A DNA stretch of 5,551 nucleotides from Thermodesulfatator sp. (GTDB taxonomy: Bacteria > Desulfobacterota > Dissulfuribacteria > Dissulfuribacterales > QOAL01). Where the stretch lies: positions 1 through 5,551 of the forward strand of contig QOAL01000121.1 of the NCBI GenBank assembly GCA_003978135.1, given 5' to 3'. The translations under genes and the position numbers were made by a program. This document shows positions 1-5,551 of the stretch, piece after piece. The notes under the pieces are model-generated. The model did no database searches. It saw only the letters and a list, made by a program, of their open reading frames with translations, and was not told the DNA's origin. Numbering within the stretch: the first letter of the stretch is position 1; the number at the start of each line of letters is the position of its first letter.

Positions 1-566
1 AGTGCAAGCTCGTTGCTTGAATATTTCATGTCAGGCATGTAGATGTCTACAACACTTTCAAGGAGGCCCAAGGTCTCAAGGGATTCGTAGCCTCCGCAGT
101 TGTAGACAATGGGGATTTTAAGCCCTTCTTTTGCTGCCAGGATAAGGGCGTCAAGTATCTGGGGAACCACGTGTGTGGGGGTGACAAGGTTCACGTTATG
201 GCAGCCGCCTTGTTGAAGGGAAAGAAAGATAAAGGCAAGGTACTCCTTCTCCACTTCATAGCCTTCACTACCCTGACTTATTTCAAAGTTCTGGCAAAAG
301 ACACATTTCACGTTGCAGCCTGAGAAAAAGACGGTTCCAGAGCCTGCTCTTCCAGTGATTGGGGGCTCTTCTCCAAAGTGTGCACCAAAGCTTGCAACCT
401 TTGCCCTCGTGCCTGTCTGGCAAAACCCCCTTTCTCCTTCAAGCCTGTTGACCTTGCACTCATGGGGGCAAAGGGTGCAGGAGGCCAGCATGGAGCGGGC
501 CCTTTCGGCCCTTTTTTCAAGCTCTCCCGTTTCAAGAAGTCTTAGATAAGAAGGTCTTTTTTCCAT
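1..566 (-). CDS. Radical SAM protein, PflX-like family (partial, C-terminus beyond window edge)
   Basis: Reading leftward from an ATG at 566, an open frame of 188 complete codons runs off the left edge, so the C-terminal part is missing. Residues 84-91 give the radical SAM signature C-x3-C-x2-C (GCNVKCVFCQN), whose three cysteines would bind the [4Fe-4S] cluster that cleaves S-adenosylmethionine. Before it is a second cysteine group (C30, C33, C37, C49, within CTLCPHECKVN and GERGFC), then GEEPPITGRAGSGTVFFSG. After it come ISQG, NVNLVTPTHVVPQ, IVYNCGGYES and DIYMPDMKY. This order is typical of the family often labelled 'putative pyruvate formate-lyase activating enzyme' (PflX, COG1313). The true substrate is unknown, and no PflB partner is seen here. 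The ATG is the first possible start, because an in-frame TGA lies 14 codons upstream with no start codon between. A purine-rich GGGAAAGAGAAGAG precedes it. The gene overlaps the end of the upstream AI-2E gene by 25 bases and is last in the visible unit. Family call is firm; function is not. Confidence 0.9.
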   Translation of the reverse strand, partial: MEKRPSYLRLLETGELEKRAERARSMLASCTLCPHECKVNRLEGERGFCQTGTRAKVASFGAHFGEEPPITGRAGSGTVFFSGCNVKCVFCQNFEISQGSEGYEVEKEYLAFIFLSLQQGGCHNVNLVTPTHVVPQILDALILAAKEGLKIPIVYNCGGYESLETLGLLESVVDIYMPDMKYSSNELA

Positions 567-1678
567 GACTCTTCTCTTTCCCGCAGGTTCAGCCTGTAGA
601 GCTCAAGGATGGACATGCAAAGGGCGATGACCATTGGGCCAAGGATTAGGCCGAGAAGCCCGAATACGTTTATCCCACCTATTATACCAAGAAACAGGAA
701 GAGATTGTGCAGTTCAGTCTTTCCGCTTATGAGATAGGGTCTCAGGAAGTAGTCAATCTGGCTTATGACCAGGAGGCTGAAAGCAAGGAGTATTGCTCCT
801 TCGAGGTAGGCACCTGAAAGAAAGAGATAAAGGCTTGCTGGGGCCCAGACTATGGCAGTTCCTATCATGGGAATGAAGGTGCCAAGCCCCAGTATGATGC
901 CCCAGAGAAGCGGGGCAGAAAAGTTCAGGAGCCAGAAGATGAATATGCCAAGGCCGGCCTGGATTGCCCCTGTGAGTATATTCCCGTAAAGGGTTGCTGA
1001 AAGGACGTCAGATGTGAGCTTCATGAAACGGTCAACAGTGGATGTCCTGAGAGGCAGAAGTTTTTTAAAGGAAAAAAGCATATCTACGCCGTCTGTAAAG
1101 AGATAGAAAAGGATGACGACCATGAGTGCTGCCTTGAATATGATGGCCGCCACATTCTTGAATACTATGGTTCCCTGTTTCAGAAAAAATTCTCCAAGGT
1201 TGCTGGCAACCTCCATAAGGGTTGTTCTGATGTCAGCTCCGTAGAATTTGAAGGCCTTCAGGGTCTGTACCCCGAGTTTGTGCAACATGGGAAATTTCTC
1301 AGCATCTGGCAGCAGGGTGAAATCCCCGCTTTGAATGTGGGTAACGCTGCTGGCATAAACCTTTAACACCTCTGTGGTGAGACTTGTTATAAGCGCAAAT
1401 ACAGGGATAATGATAAATGTTACGATGAGAATGCACATGACAAAGGATGCCAGGGCCGGTGAGCCGTATAGAAGGTCCTTCAGCCTTTCATACAGGGGGT
1501 AAAAAAACAATGCGAGGATTATGGCCCAGCAGATTGGCTCGAAAAACGGCAGAAGAAGCCTGAGCCCCCCGACAAGTATGAGTAATGCCAGGGCAAGGGC
1601 TACAAGGGCAGCAATCTTCCCCTTGCTGCAATCTTGTTCCTGGACAGGGACTTTTTGTTCTTCTATGTGTTCTGACAC
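542..1678 (-). CDS. AI-2E family transporter (PerM/TqsA/YdiK-like inner-membrane protein)
   Basis: A 378-residue polytopic membrane protein, close to the usual family length of about 350-400. A charged cytoplasmic N-terminus (residues 1-20) is followed by hydrophobic segments at about 22-45, 48-64 and 76-100. A less hydrophobic stretch follows (about 102-170), then further segments at about 176-195, 228-250, 256-285, 290-308 and 325-358. The C-terminal half carries the family hallmarks: LGTFIPMIGTAIVWAPASLYLF (about 265-286), DYFLRPYLISGKTELHNL (309-326) and GIIGGINVFGLLGLILGPMV (331-350). Family members have been linked to autoinducer-2 export (TqsA) or Na+/H+ antiport. Nothing in the sequence decides the substrate, so 'AI-2 exporter' would be over-annotation. 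The start is GTG at 1678, and an in-frame TGA two codons upstream excludes any earlier start. The nearest Shine-Dalgarno-like GAAGG is about 13 bases away, which is far. It overlaps the preceding gene by 16 bases and the following gene by 25, suggesting translation by coupling. Confidence 0.92.
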   Translation of the reverse strand: MSEHIEEQKVPVQEQDCSKGKIAALVALALALLILVGGLRLLLPFFEPICWAIILALFFYPLYERLKDLLYGSPALASFVMCILIVTFIIIPVFALITSLTTEVLKVYASSVTHIQSGDFTLLPDAEKFPMLHKLGVQTLKAFKFYGADIRTTLMEVASNLGEFFLKQGTIVFKNVAAIIFKAALMVVILFYLFTDGVDMLFSFKKLLPLRTSTVDRFMKLTSDVLSATLYGNILTGAIQAGLGIFIFWLLNFSAPLLWGIILGLGTFIPMIGTAIVWAPASLYLFLSGAYLEGAILLAFSLLVISQIDYFLRPYLISGKTELHNLFLFLGIIGGINVFGLLGLILGPMVIALCMSILELYRLNLREREESWKKDLLI

Positions 1679-2187
1679 AGGTTTTCAATACCTTCGGGCA
1701 AGGTGGAGCGATCAATACCGAGTTCAGAAGCGAATTCCTTGAGCTCCTGCCACGAACAGTTTATCGAGGAGGCCTTTCTGCTGCCAGTTTTAAGCTCGTG
1801 CACCTCGTTTTCCAGAAAACTTGCCAGGTGGCGGGCGGCTTCTTCCCTGACCTCAGAAATATTGAACCCCTCCTTCAGGGCGAAGGTTTTAAGCCTTTGC
1901 CAGTTGGCAATACTCCTGGCAAGGCCCCTGTAGATACGTTTATCCCTGAATGCCGGGTTCATGTCCCGGAGGAGGATTTTTCTGTAACGTTCAAATACCG
2001 CCCTCTTGAGCCTTGACAGGTCTACACTTCCAGGTTTTAGCCTGGGTCCGTCCACGTCCTCAAAGAGAAAGTGTCGACTGCTGTAATAGGCAATTTCAGG
2101 CGTTTCCCCGGAATGGAGAATCATGAACGCCTCTTCGTCGAGTATCTGTTCCAGTTCTTCGTCTACCACCTGAGAGGCTTCTGCCAT
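1663..2187 (-). CDS. Conserved-looking hypothetical protein with internal WQxLKxFA repeat
   Basis: A 174-residue protein I do not recognise. It has no signal peptide or membrane segment and is rich in charged residues, so it is probably soluble and cytoplasmic. The N-terminus (1-22) is very acidic, with DEELEQILDEEA. The middle (about 48-92) is basic and looks helical, with repeated Arg/Lys around FERYRKILLR and FRDKRIYRGLAR. The C-terminal half holds two similar segments about 50 residues apart, NWQRLKTFALKEG (95-107) and SWQELKEFASELG (145-157). Each is followed by a Ser and then an acidic stretch. This suggests a duplicated helical module. Coding status is supported by position: the ATG lies inside the end of purL (25-base overlap), preceded by AAAGGA at 2191-2196 with a 3-base spacer. 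Its stop overlaps the next gene's start by 16 bases. The plus strand here also has long open frames, but these lack family resemblance and fit no neighbour. Function unknown; a role linked to purL or to the membrane protein would be guesswork. Confidence 0.8.
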   Translation of the reverse strand: MAEASQVVDEELEQILDEEAFMILHSGETPEIAYYSSRHFLFEDVDGPRLKPGSVDLSRLKRAVFERYRKILLRDMNPAFRDKRIYRGLARSIANWQRLKTFALKEGFNISEVREEAARHLASFLENEVHELKTGSRKASSINCSWQELKEFASELGIDRSTLPEGIENLCQNT

Positions 2188-5174
2188 GCTTCCTTTAAAT
2201 CCGTTATTTCTTCACTGAGAACAGTTTTTCCGTCAAAGATGAATTTCAGCCGGTTGGTATCTGTGACCTCTCCTATGCAAGCACAGACCGTGCCGTGCAT
2301 TTTATCTTCAAAGTCCTTTCTTTTTTCAGGAGATACCGTCAGGACGATCCGGCTCTGGCTTTCGCTGAAAAGCAGAAAATCTATTCTGTCGATTCCCTGG
2401 GCTGGGACTGCACTTAGGTCTATATCCATCCCAAGGTTTCCTGAAAAGGCCTTTTCTGCAAGGCAGACTCCAAGACCGCCGTCTGAGCAGTCATGACAGG
2501 AGCTTACAATGCCTTGGGATATTGCAAGGCTGAGTTTCTCATAGCTTTGAGCCGCCTCTTTAATCCTGACCTTTGGTATGGTATTGCCAATAAAACCGCG
2601 GTTTCGGAAATATTCTGACGCCCCGAGTTCCGGATAAGTGGCACCGACGATAAATACAAGGTCTCCTGCCCTTTTGACATCCATGGTAACAGCCTTTCTA
2701 ATGTCATTGATCCTGGCAATCAGGGAAAAGAGCAGGGTAGGGGGAATGGATATCTTTACCCCTCCTATCTTGGCGTCGTTTTTCATGCTGTCTTTCCCTG
2801 AAATGCAGGGGATCTGGAAGGCAGTGCATATATCATAAAGTGCCTTGTTGGCCCTGACCAGCTGTGCCAGCTTGTAATGGCCATCCGGGGTCTTTTCGGA
2901 TTGTACCGGGTCACACCAGCAGAAGTTATCCAGGCCGGACATGCCGCGGAAGGAAGCTCCTGTACATATTGCATTTCTCACCGCCTCGTCTACTGCGGCA
3001 CAGACCATGTGATAGGTATCAATATCACTGTATCTCGGGCATACTCCATGTGAAATGACAAGTCCCTCCAGTCTGCCCAGGTCGGGTCTCAGGACTGCTG
3101 CGTCACTTGGACCGTCATTCATGGCCCCTGTAAGGGGTTTTACCACGCTTCCGCCCTGCACTTCGTGGTCGTATTGCCTGACAACATATTCCTTGCTGCA
3201 AATGTCGAATGCAGAAAGAAGATTTTTCAGTTCCTGGCCCAGGTCTTCTGGTTGCGGAAAATCAGGCTCCTCGTGTTCGGGAGGCTGCCATACAGCCTTT
3301 AGTTCCAGCTGAGGCACACCGTCGTGTATAAAGTCCATGTCGAGATAGGCCACTGTTTTTCCGTCATAAAGGCAGTGGTACATGCCGCTGTCATTGAATT
3401 GCCCGAGAACCGTTGATTCAACGCCCATCTTGTCTGAAAGGGCCAGGAATTCATCCAGTTTTTCCTGGGGTACTGCCACTGTCATCCTTTCCTGTGCCTC
3501 AGAGACCAGGATTTCCCAGGGCTGAAGCCCAGGGTATTTAAGTGGCGCCCGGTCAAGGTGAAGTTCAAAGCCTCCAGCCTCCTGGGCCATCTCTCCAACA
3601 GATGAGGAAAGCCCCCCTGCGCCATTATCCGTAATGGAGTTGTAGAGTCCCATATCCCGGGCGCGAAGCAGGAAGTCTGTCATCTTTTTCTGGGTTATTG
3701 GATCACCTATCTGTACGGCTGTTGCAGGAGAGCCTTCGTGGAGTTCCTCTGAGCTGAAGGTCGCTCCGTGGATTCCGTCTTTCCCTATACGCCCGCCGCA
3801 CATGACAATGGCATCTCCTGGCTCCGCCTTTTTTTCCCAGGACTTCCTGCCATTTACCTCCTTGGGCATTACTCCGCCTGTTCCGCAAAAGACCAGGGGT
3901 TTTCCAAGATATCTTTCATCAAACAGTATGGAGCCGTTCACCGTGGGGATGCCGCTCTGGTTACCCCCGTGTTCTACTCCTTCGCGTACCCCTTCGAATA
4001 TCCTCTTGGGGTGGAGCAGGCCCTTGGGAAGCGGCTGATCGTAGTCCGGCGGGCCAAAGCAGAATACATCGGTATTGAAGACAAGTTTTGCACCAAGCCC
4101 CGTGCCAAAGGGGTCCCTGTTCACGCCCACTATTCCCGTGAGTGCACCGCCATAAGGATCCAGGGCAGACGGGCTGTTATGGGTTTCCACCTTAAAGGCC
4201 ACATTCAGTTCATCGTTAAATTTTACCACACCCGCATTGTCCTTAAAAACAGAAAGACACCAGTCTTCCGGACCGAGTTTTTTCCTTATGTCGCTGGTGG
4301 CCCCACGTATGTAGGTGTCAAATAGGCTATTTATCTCCTCCCGGCCCTCAGGGGTTGTATAGTCAATCTTTGCATTGAATATCTTGTGCTTGCAGTGCTC
4401 AGACCAGGTCTGGGCCAGGGCTTCCAGCTCGCAGTCCGTGTAGCTTCTTCCAAGCCCCACCCTGTTTCGCTGCTCTAAGATATCTTCCTTCTGGAGATGG
4501 GCCTGGAGGCATTTCATCTCATTCAGGTTCAGCACCAGTACTCTTTTTCTTGAAAGCTCAAGGAGTTCTTCGTCGCTCATGGATGAAAGGTCATATTCCA
4601 GGACTTCCACCGAGGTTTCACCAAGGACCCTGGGAACGTGGTAAAAGGGGCTGTTGTCCATGGAGAAGCGGGCCTCCAGTTCCTGGAAGGGGCAGATTAT
4701 GGTTCTTTGAATGAGCTCATTGGCCAAAAGCTCTGTTGTAAGTTTTTCCGCTTGTTCCTGGCCCATATTCCCCTTAACAAGATACAAGGTTGCCGTGTAT
4801 ACACCTTCATCCCTGGATAATTTCCGCTCAAGGAGAAGCTCCAGCGCCTCCCTGGCAGTTTTCCCCTCATTATCAGTCACCCCGGGCCGGAAGCCTACCT
4901 CTATCACCCAGTTCCAGTCAGAGCCTTTGGCAACTCCCAGTTCCTTTGCCAGTGGCGCATCAATGGAATAGAACTGGGTTACGGGGTCAGAGCAAGGCCC
5001 CATAGCAATCCTGTCAAGCTGTTTTTTGTCTATTATTGCGTCTATAAGATAGGTTTTAATGGTTCTAATGTCCTGGATATCCAGTCCAAGGTCTTCTCTG
5101 GCCCTTTTCATGGTTTTCATTCCCAGGGCATCTGTCATGTGGGGTTTCAAACTGACTTCTATTCGGTGAGCCAT
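2163..5174 (-). CDS. purL: Phosphoribosylformylglycinamidine synthase, PurS-PurL fusion without glutaminase domain
   Basis: This 1003-residue cytoplasmic enzyme converts FGAR, ATP and an ammonia donor to FGAM (step 4 of purine synthesis). Residues 1-85 and 86-165 form two PurS-like repeats (RIEVSLKPHMTDALG and VIEVGFRPGVTDNEGK). A linker region (about 200-270) contains QTWSEHCKHK, with the expected catalytic His260. First AIR-synthase-like half: KDNAGVVKFN (311-320), KVETHNSPSALDPYGGALTG (328-347), EHGGNQSGIPTVNG (401-414), GGRIGKDGIHGATFSS (460-475) and ITDNGAGGLSSSVGEMAQEAGG (514-535). Second half: PLTGAMNDGPSDAAVLRP (680-697), SGKDSMKND (792-800) and HDCSDGGLGVCLAEKAFSG (894-912). It stops after the last AIR-synthase C-terminal domain, so the roughly 260-residue glutaminase domain of the 1300-residue E. 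coli type is absent. Ammonia must come from a separate PurQ, not in this window. The ATG at 5174 has an AGGAG five bases upstream. It is first in the minus-strand unit and overlaps the next gene by 25 bases. No frameshift or missing motif is seen. Confidence 0.97.
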   Translation of the reverse strand: MAHRIEVSLKPHMTDALGMKTMKRAREDLGLDIQDIRTIKTYLIDAIIDKKQLDRIAMGPCSDPVTQFYSIDAPLAKELGVAKGSDWNWVIEVGFRPGVTDNEGKTAREALELLLERKLSRDEGVYTATLYLVKGNMGQEQAEKLTTELLANELIQRTIICPFQELEARFSMDNSPFYHVPRVLGETSVEVLEYDLSSMSDEELLELSRKRVLVLNLNEMKCLQAHLQKEDILEQRNRVGLGRSYTDCELEALAQTWSEHCKHKIFNAKIDYTTPEGREEINSLFDTYIRGATSDIRKKLGPEDWCLSVFKDNAGVVKFNDELNVAFKVETHNSPSALDPYGGALTGIVGVNRDPFGTGLGAKLVFNTDVFCFGPPDYDQPLPKGLLHPKRIFEGVREGVEHGGNQSGIPTVNGSILFDERYLGKPLVFCGTGGVMPKEVNGRKSWEKKAEPGDAIVMCGGRIGKDGIHGATFSSEELHEGSPATAVQIGDPITQKKMTDFLLRARDMGLYNSITDNGAGGLSSSVGEMAQEAGGFELHLDRAPLKYPGLQPWEILVSEAQERMTVAVPQEKLDEFLALSDKMGVESTVLGQFNDSGMYHCLYDGKTVAYLDMDFIHDGVPQLELKAVWQPPEHEEPDFPQPEDLGQELKNLLSAFDICSKEYVVRQYDHEVQGGSVVKPLTGAMNDGPSDAAVLRPDLGRLEGLVISHGVCPRYSDIDTYHMVCAAVDEAVRNAICTGASFRGMSGLDNFCWCDPVQSEKTPDGHYKLAQLVRANKALYDICTAFQIPCISGKDSMKNDAKIGGVKISIPPTLLFSLIARINDIRKAVTMDVKRAGDLVFIVGATYPELGASEYFRNRGFIGNTIPKVRIKEAAQSYEKLSLAISQGIVSSCHDCSDGGLGVCLAEKAFSGNLGMDIDLSAVPAQGIDRIDFLLFSESQSRIVLTVSPEKRKDFEDKMHGTVCACIGEVTDTNRLKFIFDGKTVLSEEITDLKEAWQKPLRW

Positions 5175-5179
5175 TTTAA

Positions 5180-5184
5180 CTCCT
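5180..5184 (-). promoter_or_regulatory. Ribosome binding site of purL
   Basis: On the minus strand AGGAG stands five bases before the purL ATG (ACAGGAGTTAAAATG). Its match and spacing are the clearest in the window, and it fixes the start at 5174. Confidence 0.85.
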
Positions 5185-5199
5185 GTACCGCTTGTGATT

Positions 5200-5225
5200 G
5201 CAGGCCTAATTTCCCAACAGCCTGC
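5200..5225 (-). promoter_or_regulatory. Possible GC-rich hairpin in the purL leader
   Basis: In the minus-strand transcript GCAGGC pairs with GCCTGC across a 14-base interval, extendable by one U-G pair. The six G-C pairs lie 15 bases upstream of the purL ribosome binding site. No U-tract follows, so it is not an intrinsic terminator. It could affect translation or RNA stability, if it is meaningful at all. Confidence 0.3.
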
Positions 5226-5255
5226 CCTTTAGTTGTGTCCGTCCAGAAATGCTCC

Positions 5256-5270
5256 TTATGCTGTGCATAA
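5256..5270. repeat. Inverted repeat, 6-bp arms with 3-bp spacer
   Basis: TTATGC-TGT-GCATAA is a perfect dyad of operator-like size, about 80 bases before the purL start. It does not resemble the E. coli PurR site (ACGCAAACGTTTGCGT type) or the B. subtilis PurBox. It could be an operator or a small leader hairpin; chance is also possible. Confidence 0.45.
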
Positions 5271-5300
5271 AATTGAGCCTTGAGATATCAGCAAAATGTC

Positions 5301-5314
5301 CATGATGATTCATG
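5301..5314. repeat. Short inverted repeat CATGA-TGAT-TCATG
   Basis: Two 5-bp arms around a 4-bp spacer, in the middle of the divergent region. It is short enough to be chance. It is listed because it is one of several dyads clustered in this stretch. Confidence 0.25.
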
Positions 5315-5333
5315 TCGAGCTGTCGTGCTGAAC

Positions 5334-5347
5334 AAAAAATATTTTTT
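5334..5347. repeat. Perfect 14-bp AT palindrome
   Basis: AAAAAATATTTTTT is identical on both strands and sits mid-way in the divergent region, just downstream of the candidate purL promoter. It has no loop, so it is more likely to act as a bent-DNA or protein-binding site than as an RNA hairpin. No matching regulator is known to me. Confidence 0.55.
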
Positions 5348-5368
5348 CCGGCTGGACACTGATTGATG

Positions 5369-5397
5369 TTGATAATAAAACAGATTTGAAGTTTCAA
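5369..5397 (-). promoter_or_regulatory. Candidate sigma-70-type promoter for the purL unit
   Basis: On the minus strand TTGAAA (5397-5392, five of six matches to the -35 consensus) is separated by 17 bases from TATCAA (5374-5369, four of six to the -10 consensus). Transcription would start near 5362 and leave an untranslated leader of about 190 bases before purL. The -35 box lies within a short palindrome, TTGAAACTTCAA (5386-5397). A weaker alternative closer to purL is TTGCTG, 17 bases, TTTATG. AT-rich DNA gives such matches by chance, so this is tentative. Confidence 0.35.
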
Positions 5398-5493
5398 GGC
5401 AATTTTCTCCGTGCTCCCAGCGTCTCCAGGGGAGCGGGCATGATAAATTACAAAAAAATTGATAGCTACGGATTATCACAGGGGCAAGTTCCG

Positions 5494-5551
5494 ATGGAAA
5501 AACTTAGCATCAAGAGGATATCAATAGATACATACAAGGAAAACGTGGCCT
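5494..5551 (+). CDS. N-terminus of a probable thymidine phosphorylase, type 2 family (partial, cut by window edge)
   Basis: Only 19 codons are visible from the ATG at 5494: MEKLSIKRISIDTYKENVA. The segment L-x-IKR-x-x-IDTYxExV resembles the start of the roughly 500-residue 'putative thymidine phosphorylase' (type 2) family, in which RLGIDTYQEPV-like sequences open the protein. Such enzymes would cleave pyrimidine nucleosides with phosphate to give a base and deoxyribose-1-phosphate (salvage). The family function is itself partly inferred, and the active-site regions lie beyond the window. The start is uncertain. An in-frame ATG at 5440 has a better ribosome binding site (GGGGAG at 5429-5434, five bases away) and would add 18 residues. 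The 5494 ATG has AGGGG at 5480-5484, nine bases away. I prefer 5494 because family members usually begin close to this motif. The gene is transcribed divergently from purL. Confidence 0.55.
   Translation, partial: MEKLSIKRISIDTYKENVA

Larger units (their letters stand above)
5175..5493. other. Divergent intergenic control region between purL and the right-edge gene
   Basis: These roughly 320 bases hold no convincing gene. The stretch is visibly richer in A+T than the genes on either side and contains several short inverted repeats: 5200-5225, 5256-5270, 5301-5314 and 5334-5347. The purL ribosome binding site lies at its left end. Two possible ribosome binding sites for the divergent gene lie at its right end. 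It must carry promoters for both directions. A short minus-strand open frame of 63 codons (5397 to 5206) has a biased, unfamiliar composition and I do not regard it as real. No tRNA, known purine riboswitch core or clear intrinsic terminator was seen. Confidence 0.7.

Noticed and set aside
308..549. Short open frames on both strands at the start of the radical SAM gene
   Set aside because: The radical SAM frame covers the region with unmistakable family motifs; the others are shadows.
1585..2016. 143-codon plus-strand open frame opposite the 174-residue gene
   Set aside because: It lies antisense to a gene supported by overlaps and a ribosome binding site, has low-complexity unfamiliar protein sequence and no good ribosome binding site.
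2071..2496. 141-codon plus-strand open frame across the purL end
   Set aside because: It is antisense to the PurL C-terminus and the start of the next gene, with Ser/Arg-rich sequence typical of shadow frames.
3768..4325. 185-codon plus-strand open frame inside purL
   Set aside because: It is entirely antisense to strongly conserved PurL motifs. Its openness follows from purL codon use.
5206..5397. 63-codon minus-strand open frame upstream of purL
   Set aside because: Its start overlaps the candidate promoter, it lacks a ribosome binding site and has no recognisable content. It is better explained as chance in leader DNA.
5273..5402. GAGCCTTGA and TCAAGGC as a long-range inverted repeat
   Set aside because: The arms are only about 7 bp and over 100 bases apart, which is readily chance.
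5175..5440. Purine riboswitch or intrinsic terminator upstream of purL
   Set aside because: I looked for the conserved purine-aptamer core and for a GC hairpin followed by a T-run on the minus strand. The GC hairpin has no T-run, and the AT palindrome has no loop or GC stem.
1..5551. CRISPR array, insertion sequence, tRNA or defence system
   Set aside because: There are no regularly spaced direct repeats, transposase-like reading frames, terminal inverted repeats or cloverleaf-like sequences. The genes are ordinary metabolic and membrane genes.

Overview
The window looks like an ordinary chromosomal segment of a Gram-negative, probably anaerobic bacterium. The lean is towards the Desulfobacterota (former Deltaproteobacteria), because a roughly 1000-residue PurL with a PurS-type N-terminus and no glutaminase domain, followed by tightly overlapping genes, fits that group as I know it. 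This placement is inference: no rRNA or other phylogenetic marker is present.

Layout: almost everything is on the minus strand and forms one tightly packed transcription unit read from right to left. It runs purL (5174 to 2163), an unrecognised 174-residue protein (2187 to 1663), an AI-2E-family membrane protein (1678 to 542, GTG start), and a radical SAM protein of the PflX-like family (566 to beyond base 1, truncated by the window edge). All three junctions are overlaps of 25, 16 and 25 bases, so the genes are probably translationally coupled. I see no terminator or internal intergenic promoter inside the unit.

Upstream of purL lies an AT-rich divergent intergenic region (about 5175-5493). 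It holds the purL ribosome binding site, a candidate minus-strand promoter, several short inverted repeats including a perfect 14-bp AT palindrome, and a possible GC-rich leader hairpin. At the right edge a plus-strand gene begins. Its first residues resemble the conserved N-terminus of the 'type 2' thymidine phosphorylase family, so a purine-synthesis gene and a probable nucleoside-salvage gene may be divergently arranged.

Functional picture: PurL carries out step 4 of purine synthesis and must obtain ammonia from a separate PurQ encoded outside this window. The other three genes have no obvious purine role. Their link to purL is positional only. I found no CRISPR array, mobile element, tRNA, rRNA, known riboswitch or defence system. 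The points most worth a second look are the uncharacterised 174-residue protein with an internal WQxLKxFA repeat and the palindrome-rich divergent control region.
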